Source of the DNA: an uncultured Eubacteriales bacterium
GTDB taxonomy: Bacteria; Bacillota; Clostridia; Oscillospirales; QAKW01
Assembly (NCBI GenBank): GCA_902492505.1
Contig: CABULU010000017.1
Location: forward strand, 1 to 35,213
Reading direction: 5' to 3'
Length of the DNA: 35,213 bases
Under the pieces are notes generated by a model. The model was not told the DNA's origin, ran no database searches, and worked only from the letters and a program-made list of their open reading frames with translations. The translations under genes and the position numbers were made by a program. Below are positions 23,801 through 30,750 of the stretch, piece by piece. Numbering within the stretch: the stretch's first letter is position 1; each line of letters starts with the position of its first letter.

Positions 23801-24889
23801 ATGAAAAAATCGGAAATCAAAAAAATACTCTCAAAGCAGCCTGCGTCGAATATCAGTTTTTCTGATTTTGAAAGCGGCGTGCGAAATAAAATCTGTCTTG
23901 TAACCGGCGGAGGAGGATCTATCGGTTCTCAGCTTTGCCGCTTTATTGCAAAGTGCGCACCGAAAAAGCTGATAATTACCGATATATACGAAAACGGCGC
24001 CTACGACCTACAACAGGAGCTGAAAATGAAATACGGCAGCAGACTGCCGATTGTGATTGAAATAGCATCGGTTAGGGACAGGCTCAAAACAGATGTAATA
24101 TTTGCGCGCCACAGACCGCAGCTTGTATTTCACACCGCTGCGCATAAGCATGTGCCGCTGATGGAAAACGCGCCTGAGGAAGCGGTCAAAAATAACGTAC
24201 GCGGTACCTTTGACACCGCAGAGAGCGCCGCAAAACACGGAGCGGAAAAATTTCTGCTCGTTTCTACAGACAAAGCGGTAAACCCGACAAGCGTAATGGG
24301 CGCTACAAAGCTTTGCTGCGAAATGATAATGAAACGGTTTTCGGAAAAATATCAAAGCACGGCATTCATTACACTTAGGTGTGCAAATGTAATAGGTTCG
24401 AGCGGGTCGGTTATTCCGCTTTTTGAAAAACAATTGAAAAACGGCGGTCCCATTACTGTAACACATCCTGAAATCACGCGGTATTTTATCTCTGTGACCG
24501 AGGCGGCGGCGTTTGCACTTCGTGCTGCGGCAGAGGCAAAAACCGGTCAGGTGTGCATACCGTGTACGGACAGTCCTGTTAAAATTTCACAGATTGCGCA
24601 TGAAATGGCAAGAAAATATAATATACGCGCACATAAAACAAATCAGCACCCGGTCGAAATAGAATACACCGGGTTACGTCCGGGGGAAAAGCTGCACGAG
24701 GAACTTTTTAACAAAGCTGAAAACCCGATACTGTCTGATGATAAAAAAGTATTCTACGCCGAGCTATGCGAAGCAGCGGACGGCTTTGATGAAAAGCTTG
24801 TTGCGCTTTTTAAAGCCGCAGAACAAAACGACGGTAAACAAGTCATTCAGATCATGAAAAAAATCTGCCCGTCGTTTTCGACAAAATGA
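23801..24889 (+). CDS. CapD-like nucleotide-sugar 4,6-dehydratase (polysaccharide biosynthesis SDR)
   Basis: A 362-aa soluble extended SDR. NAD(P)-binding loop VTGGGGSIGSQLCR (about 34-47), and the signature LLVSTDKAVNPTSVMGATK, in which MxxxK replaces the usual YxxxK, as in UDP-GlcNAc 4,6-dehydratases/C5-epimerases (CapD/FlaA1/PglF group). Later LRCANVIGSSGSVIPLF and TGLRPGEKLHEELF are typical. It lacks the N-terminal membrane domain of the long CapD/PglF enzymes. RBS GGAGAG then ATG 23801. It would supply a modified UDP-sugar for surface glycans, but it stands alone, divergent from the alpha-galactosidase, with no glycosyltransferases next to it. Confidence 0.88.
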   Translation: MKKSEIKKILSKQPASNISFSDFESGVRNKICLVTGGGGSIGSQLCRFIAKCAPKKLIITDIYENGAYDLQQELKMKYGSRLPIVIEIASVRDRLKTDVIFARHRPQLVFHTAAHKHVPLMENAPEEAVKNNVRGTFDTAESAAKHGAEKFLLVSTDKAVNPTSVMGATKLCCEMIMKRFSEKYQSTAFITLRCANVIGSSGSVIPLFEKQLKNGGPITVTHPEITRYFISVTEAAAFALRAAAEAKTGQVCIPCTDSPVKISQIAHEMARKYNIRAHKTNQHPVEIEYTGLRPGEKLHEELFNKAENPILSDDKKVFYAELCEAADGFDEKLVALFKAAEQNDGKQVIQIMKKICPSFSTK

Positions 24890-24899
24890 GATATGATAT

Positions 24900-24938
24900 A
24901 AAATAAAAGCCGACTGTAAAAAAGTCGGCTTTTATTTT
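24900..24938. terminator. Bidirectional terminator between convergent genes
   Basis: AGCCGACT (24908-24915) and AGTCGGCT (24923-24930), extended by A/T flanks to about 17 bp. It serves both the CapD-like gene (plus) and copA (minus). Confidence 0.9.
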
Positions 24939-24948
24939 CTCAATTTTT

Positions 24949-25152
24949 TCAGTCGAGCACGGTATACCCGGCATGTTCGACAGCATCGATAAGGTCGGAC
25001 TGAGCAACCTCTTTTGTCATTGAAATAACGGCGGTGCCCGCCTTATGACTTACGGTAGCCGACTGTACACCCGGCACAGTCTCAAGCGCCTCCTTAACGT
25101 GTGCTTCGCACTTGGGGCACATCATACCCTGAATTTTCAGTGTTTTTTCCAT
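24949..25152 (-). CDS. copZ: Internal start: CopZ-like copper chaperone made from the 3' end of copA
   Basis: In the copA frame, ATG 25152-25150 is preceded by AAGGAG (25167-25162) with 9 bases between, an ideal spacing and the strongest internal ribosome site in the gene. The 67-aa product MEKTLKIQGMMCPKCEAH...YTVLD has the length and CxxC of free CopZ, which carries Cu+ to CopA. The simplest reading is a once separate copZ whose upstream copA lost its stop codon, leaving two products: the fusion and free CopZ. The site is seen; actual initiation is inferred. Confidence 0.6.
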   Translation of the reverse strand: MEKTLKIQGMMCPKCEAHVKEALETVPGVQSATVSHKAGTAVISMTKEVAQSDLIDAVEHAGYTVLD

Positions 25153-27438
25153 GGTTTTTATCTCCTTTTTTATTGTTATATTATTATCGGTTTTATCCGA
25201 TTTATACGCTTTAAAAAGATTGAGACGCAGCGCATTGCCTACAACGCACACGCTTGATAGACTCATCGCCGCCGCCGCAAACATGGGATTGAGAGTCCAG
25301 CCGAAAATCGGTATCCAGACACCTGCTGCCATCGGAATTCCTATAACATTATAAATAAATGCCCAAAACAGATTTTCATGAATATTGCGAAGTGTGGCTC
25401 TACCGAGCATAAGCGCGTTTACAGCGTCGGTAAGCGAGCTGTTCATGAGAACAATATCCGCAGCGTCAATGGCAATGTCCGTACCCGCGCCTATCGCAAT
25501 TCCCACATCCGCGCGGGTAAGGGCGGGAGCGTCGTTTATTCCGTCTCCGACCATTGCAACACCGCTGTTTTTATTGTGTCCGGAAAGTCTGCGTATAACG
25601 CTTTCCTTTTCGTTCGGCATAACTCCCGCCATAACCTCGTCTACGCCGGCAAGCGCACCTATCGCTCTTGCCGTACGCTCGTTATCACCTGTCAGCATAA
25701 CAGTATGAATACCCATTTTCTTTAAACGAGAAATTGCCGCCGCACTGTCCGGCTTCACAGTGTCGGCTGCGGCAATAAAGCCCATGAGCTTATCTTTGCT
25801 CGCAAAAAAAAGCGGAGTTTTACCGTCATTTGCAAGCTCTGCGGCATAGAGCTTCATTTCCTTCGGTATCGCGGCAATACCGTCAATAAATTCCATGCTT
25901 CCTCCGGTTACAATGCTGCCGTTTATACTGCCGCGGAGTCCGCTTCCCGGAAGAATTTCAAAGTCAGTGATGTCATACGCTGATATACCAAGGGATTTGG
26001 CATAGCCGATAATAGCTTTTGCAAACGGATGCTCGCTTTGCTGTTCAAGAGAAAAAGCAAGAGACAAGAGTTCATCCTGTGATACACCGTTGGCAGCTAT
26101 TACATCGGTTACAGACGGCTGACCGCGTGTTATGGTGCCGGTTTTGTCAAGCGCAACTGTTTTCACGCGCCCTGCGCCCTCAATAGCGGAAGCAGTTTTA
26201 AAAAGAATTCCATGCTTTGCGCCGACTCCGCTGCCTACCATAATCGCAACGGGAGTTGCAAGCCCCAGCGCACAGGGGCAGCTTATCACAAGCACTGAAA
26301 CAGCGCGCGCAACAGCTGTACCTACACTCCCACCGGCAATAAGCCAAACTATCGCCGTCAGTGCCGCCACCGCCATAACAGCCGGCACGAAAATACCTGA
26401 AATACGGTCTGCTGCGCGCGCTATGGGCGCCTTGGATGATGCGGCGTCGCTTACCATACGTATTATCTGAGACAGAGTTGTATCCTCTCCTATTTTAGTT
26501 GCCCGGCAGCGTAAAAAGCCGGAACGGCTTACAGTCGCGGCACTTATTTTGTCTCCGACAGATTTATCCACAGGTACACTCTCGCCGGTCAGCGCCGACT
26601 CGTCCACCGCACTGCTTCCAGACAGCACCTCACCGTCAACTGGTATGCTCTCTCCCGGGCGCACAACAAATATGTCCCCGACGGCAACTTCTTCAATCGC
26701 TACTGTCTGCTCAACGCCTTCACGCTCTATAGTCGCCGTTTTGGGAGCAAGCTCCATAAGCGATTTAAGCGCGTTTGTCGTTTTTCCTTTTGAACGCGCT
26801 TCAAGCATTTTTCCGACGGTGATAAGGGTGAGTATCATTGCCGCCGATTCAAAATAAAATTCATGCATATAGTGCATCGCGGCGTCCCCTGTCGCAAACG
26901 TCATTGCAAACAGGGCATAGGTACTGTAAATATAAGCCGCCGCCGAACCAATTGCCACAAGCGCATCCATATTGGGCGCGCCCCTAAAAAGGCTTTTAAA
27001 TCCGCTGATAAAAAATTTCTGGTTGATAACCATAACTGCGGTTGTCAAAATCAGCTGCAAAATCCCCTGAGCCACAAGGTTTTGTGCCAGCGACTCGGGA
27101 AGGTACCACCCCCACATCATATGTCCCATGGAAATATACATTAAAATTATAAGAAGGACAACAGATGATATAAGTCTGCCTATCAGCACAGGGGTTTCCC
27201 TGTCGGCAAGCGCGCTTTCTTTAGCAGTTTTGATCTTTTTACCCTGAACCGCCGCACCGTAGCCTGCGCCGACTACTGCAGAAATCACCGCCTCGTCCGA
27301 AAAGTCACCCTCAACCGTCATGGAATTTGTAAGAAGGCTTACATCGCAGCCCGTAACGCCCCGGGTTTTCATTACAGCACGGGTAACTGCGGCAGAGCAG
27401 GCGGAACAGCTCATGCCGGTAACATCAAATTTTTTCAC
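24949..27438 (-). CDS. copA: Cu+-exporting P1B-type ATPase with a fused C-terminal CopZ domain
   Basis: An 829-aa copper pump. N-terminal HMA domain with GMSCSACSAAV (Cys11, Cys14), actuator DESALTGESVPV, metal-site CPC in VISCPCALGLATPVA, phosphorylation Asp431 in ALDKTGTITRG, SEHPFAKAI in the ATP domain, MVGDGINDAPALTRADVG, and the M7/M8 copper ligands (YNVIG; MSLSSVCVVGN). After M8 comes a short polar linker and then a second HMA domain (763-829) with GMMCPKCEAH, complete like free CopZ. Most CopA enzymes end just after M8. A ribosome site and ATG at residue 763 suggest a separate CopZ is also made. The start is a GTG after GAGGTGG, 16 bases after csoR. Confidence 0.95.
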   Translation of the reverse strand: MKKFDVTGMSCSACSAAVTRAVMKTRGVTGCDVSLLTNSMTVEGDFSDEAVISAVVGAGYGAAVQGKKIKTAKESALADRETPVLIGRLISSVVLLIILMYISMGHMMWGWYLPESLAQNLVAQGILQLILTTAVMVINQKFFISGFKSLFRGAPNMDALVAIGSAAAYIYSTYALFAMTFATGDAAMHYMHEFYFESAAMILTLITVGKMLEARSKGKTTNALKSLMELAPKTATIEREGVEQTVAIEEVAVGDIFVVRPGESIPVDGEVLSGSSAVDESALTGESVPVDKSVGDKISAATVSRSGFLRCRATKIGEDTTLSQIIRMVSDAASSKAPIARAADRISGIFVPAVMAVAALTAIVWLIAGGSVGTAVARAVSVLVISCPCALGLATPVAIMVGSGVGAKHGILFKTASAIEGAGRVKTVALDKTGTITRGQPSVTDVIAANGVSQDELLSLAFSLEQQSEHPFAKAIIGYAKSLGISAYDITDFEILPGSGLRGSINGSIVTGGSMEFIDGIAAIPKEMKLYAAELANDGKTPLFFASKDKLMGFIAAADTVKPDSAAAISRLKKMGIHTVMLTGDNERTARAIGALAGVDEVMAGVMPNEKESVIRRLSGHNKNSGVAMVGDGINDAPALTRADVGIAIGAGTDIAIDAADIVLMNSSLTDAVNALMLGRATLRNIHENLFWAFIYNVIGIPMAAGVWIPIFGWTLNPMFAAAAMSLSSVCVVGNALRLNLFKAYKSDKTDNNITIKKEIKTMEKTLKIQGMMCPKCEAHVKEALETVPGVQSATVSHKAGTAVISMTKEVAQSDLIDAVEHAGYTVLD

Positions 27439-27454
27439 AAAACCACCTCTTCCT

Positions 27455-27751
27455 TTATCTGATAAGCTTTTGCAGCGTTTCAGTCAGCTCGTCCACCGTC
27501 TCGTATTTTCCGCTGCGGATATCTTCATAAACACAGGTACGAATATGATTTGACAGAAGTTCCCGCGAAAACGCGCTTAACGCCGACTGCACCGCCGAGG
27601 TCTGAATAAGTATATCCGGACAGTACGCATTATTTTCCACCATATTTTTTATTCCCCGTATCTGACCCTCCAAACGATTTAGGCGGTTTATAAGCCTACT
27701 GTATTCCTGCGGCGTTCGTATTTTGGTGCGTTTGCAGCAATCATGCTCCAT
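27455..27751 (-). CDS. csoR: Copper-sensing CsoR-family repressor
   Basis: A 98-aa all-alpha repressor of the CsoR/RcnR family. The Cu(I) ligand set Cys44-His69-Cys73 is seen in AYCPDIL and SNHIRTC, which marks copper sensors. The core RLNRLEGQIRGIKNMVE is the family signature. Extra Cys5-Cys6 at the N terminus may bind metal too. ATG 27751 follows AGAGG at 7 bases. It precedes copA in the same direction and its promoter holds a CsoR operator, so it autoregulates the copper-export operon. Confidence 0.95.
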   Translation of the reverse strand: MEHDCCKRTKIRTPQEYSRLINRLNRLEGQIRGIKNMVENNAYCPDILIQTSAVQSALSAFSRELLSNHIRTCVYEDIRSGKYETVDELTETLQKLIR

Positions 27752-27789
27752 AAAAAAACCTCTTTCTTTAAAGTTTATCCATTTTTTAT

Positions 27790-27818
27790 ATTATATACCC
27801 CGGTGGGGTATATTGCAA
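27790..27818 (-). promoter_or_regulatory. csoR-copA promoter
   Basis: Minus strand TTGCAA (27818-27813), 17-bp spacer, TATAAT (27795-27790). The spacer is almost filled by the CsoR operator. Confidence 0.85.
27793..27813. promoter_or_regulatory. CsoR operator
   Basis: Perfect inverted repeat ATATACCCC-GGT-GGGGTATAT (9-bp arms). It matches the known TACCC...GGGTA pattern of CsoR sites and sits between the -35 and -10 of the csoR promoter, so bound repressor would block RNA polymerase until Cu(I) releases it. Confidence 0.85.
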
Positions 27819-27866
27819 CATAAAAATAATAATTTTTAAACACCGGTCTGACGCAATAAAAAAATA

Positions 27867-27895
27867 TTGTATTTTATGATATATTCTGTTATAAT
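27867..27895 (+). promoter_or_regulatory. Promoter of the AGCS symporter
   Basis: TTGTAT (27867-27872), 17-bp spacer, TATAAT (27890-27895), 36 bases before the ATG. Confidence 0.7.
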
Positions 27896-27931
27896 ATTTG
27901 CGGTTTTTATACCTTTTTACGGGGGAAAAAT

Positions 27932-29467
27932 ATGGGTAATATTACAGAGACTATAACAAATATAAACACCGTTATAAATGATTTTGTGTGGGTCAAAGTG
28001 GGATTTATACTACTTTTGGGCACCGGAATACTGCTGACATTATGTACCAAATTTTTTCAGCTGCGACATATCGTGCACTGGTGGGAAAATACAATAGGAA
28101 GCGTTTTCAAAAAGAACAGTTCATCCACCAAAAAAACGGACAAGCAGACAATTTCACAATTTCAGGCGCTGTGTACAGCGCTTGCGGCAACTATAGGCAC
28201 AGGAAACATTGCGGGCGTTGCCGCCGCAATTGTCATCGGCGGACCCGGGGCTGTATTTTGGATGTGGATTGCCGCATTTTTCGGAATGATGACCAAATTT
28301 TCCGAAAACGTGCTGGGAATTTATTTTCGCCGTCGCAACAGCAAGGGCGAATGGTCTGGCGGCGCCATGTATTACCTTGAAGACGGGTTTGGTAAAAAGA
28401 TAAAAAGCAGAGCTACCGGCAGGGTTTTAGGGATTGCATTTGCAATCTGCGCCATACTCGCGTCCTTTGGCATCGGCAACATGGGGCAGGTCAATAAAAT
28501 AACGCTCAACATTCAATCCGCGTTTTTTGCAAATGTAGACGCGCCGCAGATAGGCGGTGTTTCCGTTATAAATATTATTATAGGCGTTGTGCTGATGGTT
28601 ATTGCGGCTCTTATAATAATAGGCGGTCTCCAGCGCATTGCCGCCGTGGCAGAGCGGGTCGTGCCGTTAATGGCGGTTTTATACATTATCGGTGCGCTGA
28701 TAGTATTTTTGACAAATATAACCCGGGTCGGAGCAATGTTTACATCAATCTTTAAATTTGCTTTCGGTATAAAGGCGGTAGGAGGCGCGGCGGTCGGCAT
28801 CGCGTTTAAAGAGGTTGTAACACAGGGCTGCAAGCGCGGCATTTTTTCAAATGAGGCGGGTCTCGGCTCATCGGTTATGGTACACTCGGCGTCAAACGTA
28901 AAGGAGCCCGTAAGGCAGGGAATGTGGGGTATATTCGAGGTATTTTTCGACACCTTTGTGGTATGCACAATAACTGCCATAGTCGTTCTTTCCTCCGGTT
29001 ACATCGACCTTGAAACAGGACTGGCAGTAAGCGGTGTAAACGATGCCACGCTTGTTGCCCAAACTTTCGGGAATGCATTCGGCAAGGGAGGCGAAATTTT
29101 TATTGCGCTTGCAATGCTTCTGTTTGCATTCACCACCGTGCTCGGCTGGTCGCAGTACGGCACAAAGGCTGTGGAGTATCTGTTCGGTGAAAAGGCAGTT
29201 CCCGTATACAGGGTAATATTTGTTCTAATGATAATTTCCGGTGCGGTCATGACCTCATCTCTTGCGTGGGACATCTCAGACACCTTTAACGGAATGATGA
29301 TGATTCCGAACCTTATAGGCGTACTGTTCCTGTTCCCGCTTGTCATGAAGATTACCAAAAACTATGTAGAACGTAAAATACGCGGAAAAGATATTGAGCC
29401 GATACTTTCATATGATAAAAATATTCAAAAGGAAACAGCTGAATCCATAAAGAACGGCGAAGAATAA
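27932..29467 (+). CDS. Alanine/glycine:cation symporter (AGCS family)
   Basis: A 511-aa secondary transporter with about 10-11 membrane segments that takes up alanine or glycine with Na+ (or H+). The family signature is clear: ALAATIGTGNIAGVAAAIVIGGPGAVFWMW, and later EAGLGSSVMVHSASNVKEPVRQGMWG and TTVLGWSQYGTKAVEYLFG. ATG 27932 follows GGGGGAAAAAT. It is a single-gene unit, divergent from csoR. Other AGCS members carry glutamine, so the substrate is inferred. Confidence 0.94.
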   Translation: MGNITETITNINTVINDFVWVKVGFILLLGTGILLTLCTKFFQLRHIVHWWENTIGSVFKKNSSSTKKTDKQTISQFQALCTALAATIGTGNIAGVAAAIVIGGPGAVFWMWIAAFFGMMTKFSENVLGIYFRRRNSKGEWSGGAMYYLEDGFGKKIKSRATGRVLGIAFAICAILASFGIGNMGQVNKITLNIQSAFFANVDAPQIGGVSVINIIIGVVLMVIAALIIIGGLQRIAAVAERVVPLMAVLYIIGALIVFLTNITRVGAMFTSIFKFAFGIKAVGGAAVGIAFKEVVTQGCKRGIFSNEAGLGSSVMVHSASNVKEPVRQGMWGIFEVFFDTFVVCTITAIVVLSSGYIDLETGLAVSGVNDATLVAQTFGNAFGKGGEIFIALAMLLFAFTTVLGWSQYGTKAVEYLFGEKAVPVYRVIFVLMIISGAVMTSSLAWDISDTFNGMMMIPNLIGVLFLFPLVMKITKNYVERKIRGKDIEPILSYDKNIQKETAESIKNGEE

Positions 29468-29471
29468 TAAA

Positions 29472-29595
29472 AAGGCTCCCTATAATAAGGAAACTGTCGA
29501 GACGGCGTTCAGCATAGCCGCCGCCGGCGATACTGAAAAATAAAAACACTGCACCGCAGTAAACTTACAAGGCTCCCCTTTTTAGGGGAGCCTTG
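29472..29595. repeat. Repeated AAGGCTCCC words with an inverted partner
   Basis: AAGGCTCCC occurs at 29472-29480 and again at 29569-29577, and its complement GGGAGCCTT at 29586-29594. The inverted copy can pair with either direct copy. The 90 bases between are GC-rich and hold no gene. It might be a decayed member of a small interspersed repeat, but I cannot confirm this without the genome. Confidence 0.35.
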
Positions 29596-29602
29596 GTTTG
29601 TA
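29568..29602 (+). terminator. Hairpin downstream of the symporter
   Basis: CAAGGCTCCCCT (29568-29579) and AGGGGAGCCTTG (29584-29595) form a perfect 12-bp stem with a TTTT loop; GTTTGTAT follows. Likely terminator of the symporter gene, 100 bases after its stop. Confidence 0.6.
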
Positions 29603-29622
29603 TACAATAAGACATTTTTCAT

Positions 29623-30073
29623 TCAATTGATTTTTATACTCTCCATAACGGCCTGCGACTCTCTGTCAATAATTCTCAGCTCGCGCTTCTTACCGGTTAT
29701 TTTTGCCTTCTCATAAAAAACCATTCCGAAATCATCTACGTAAAAATCATTGAAGGGCATCGCGTCTCTTTCAAAAACGCCTTTTCACCGTTCATCCCAA
29801 GCACATCGCCGGGGTCGCTGATTGACGGAGTAAGCTGTTTATCATCAGCAACAACCAGAAAATTCAAACACTCCGAGCCGATTTCTGTATCAAACAGGAC
29901 AAAGACCGCATTTTCAAAGGCACAAATCTTTTTCAGAGTTGTTTTTTGCCCTTTGTATCAAGCGATGATACGTCAACCTCTCCGGCATCGTTCATTATAA
30001 CCGAAATACTGCATGAGGCGATCAACAGCACACACATCAATGCTATAATAATAATTGAAAATACTTTTTTCAT
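29623..30073 (-). pseudogene. Lipoprotein gene with two frameshifts
   Basis: Three frame pieces join into one protein of about 149 aa. The first, from ATG 30073 after GAGGTG, gives MKKVFSIIIIALM and a lipobox LIASC, then SSLDTKGKKQ and stops at 29933-29935. The second frame carries ICAFENAVFVLFDTEIGSE up to GMNGEKAF and would stop in FT-TAG. The third carries DAMPFNDFYVDDFGMVFYE to the TGA at 29623-29625. Both shifts fall at homopolymers, six A's (29942-29947, read as T's on plus) and five T's (29773-29777). Adding one base at each restores the frame (KTTLKKI; KAFFERDAMPF). The product is an unrecognised lipoprotein. Either a decaying gene or base-count errors. Confidence 0.75.
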
Positions 30074-30162
30074 ATATTTCACCTCATACGGGTATTTAAT
30101 CCTGTTTTGAGAGCTTTCGGTGAAATATTTTCCATATAATCGTTTCATTACAATGTTAATGC

Positions 30163-30687
30163 TTATTCTCGCCAGAGCACCGCAGCGCCCGCCTCCAGCG
30201 ATTTTTTCACGTCAAGTATACGCTGGTTTTCCGAGCCGCGAAAACGCAGCGATATATTGCGTCTGTCCTTCATGTACCGCCCGTCAACCAACACATCCAA
30301 AAGCGAAAGTATCTGCGCCGAGTGCTCCGTTCGGGCGCGGCACGGACCTTTACCCGTCAGTTCTTCAAACGTAAAGCCGCTGTAACACCAGACATCCTTA
30401 TTGGGAAGCTCACGCCGCACGCGCCGCAAAATTTCCAGCACCCGCGGCTGATTTTCCGGCTCCAGCGGTTCGCCGCCAATGAGCGTAAGTCCGCGGATAT
30501 AGCTTTTTGACAGCGCGCCGACAAGCTCGTCTTCCACCGCCGGCGTAAATTCATGACCATAGCAAAAATCCCACGTCATAGAATTAAAACAATCCTCGCA
30601 GTGATGTCGGCAGCCCGAAACAAACAACGACACACGCACGCCTACGCCGTTGGCAATATCGCATTTTTTAATTTCACCGTAATTCAT
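30163..30687 (-). CDS. nrdG: Anaerobic ribonucleotide reductase activating protein
   Basis: A 174-aa radical-SAM protein that makes the glycyl radical on NrdD. CxxxCxxC is seen as CRHHCEDC near residue 35, with WDF after it and the GGEP motif in LTLIGGEPLEP. I chose ATG 30687 (MNYGEIKKCDIANG), which follows GGAG at 7 bases, over the in-frame 30714 start inside the upstream hairpin. It is 63 bases after nrdD, with a terminator-like hairpin between. Confidence 0.95.
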   Translation of the reverse strand: MNYGEIKKCDIANGVGVRVSLFVSGCRHHCEDCFNSMTWDFCYGHEFTPAVEDELVGALSKSYIRGLTLIGGEPLEPENQPRVLEILRRVRRELPNKDVWCYSGFTFEELTGKGPCRARTEHSAQILSLLDVLVDGRYMKDRRNISLRFRGSENQRILDVKKSLEAGAAVLWRE

Positions 30688-30699
30688 AATATTTCTCCG

Positions 30700-30730
30700 A
30701 AAAACGCCCGTCAAAATTGACGGGCGTTTT
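30700..30730 (-). terminator. Terminator-like hairpin between nrdD and nrdG
   Basis: AAAACGCCCGTCA (30701-30713) and TGACGGGCGTTTT (30718-30730) form a 13-bp stem followed by a T run on the minus strand, directly before the nrdG ribosome site. It probably lowers nrdG transcription relative to nrdD. Confidence 0.75.
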
Positions 30731-30750
30731 AATTTTGTTGGACTTAGAAA

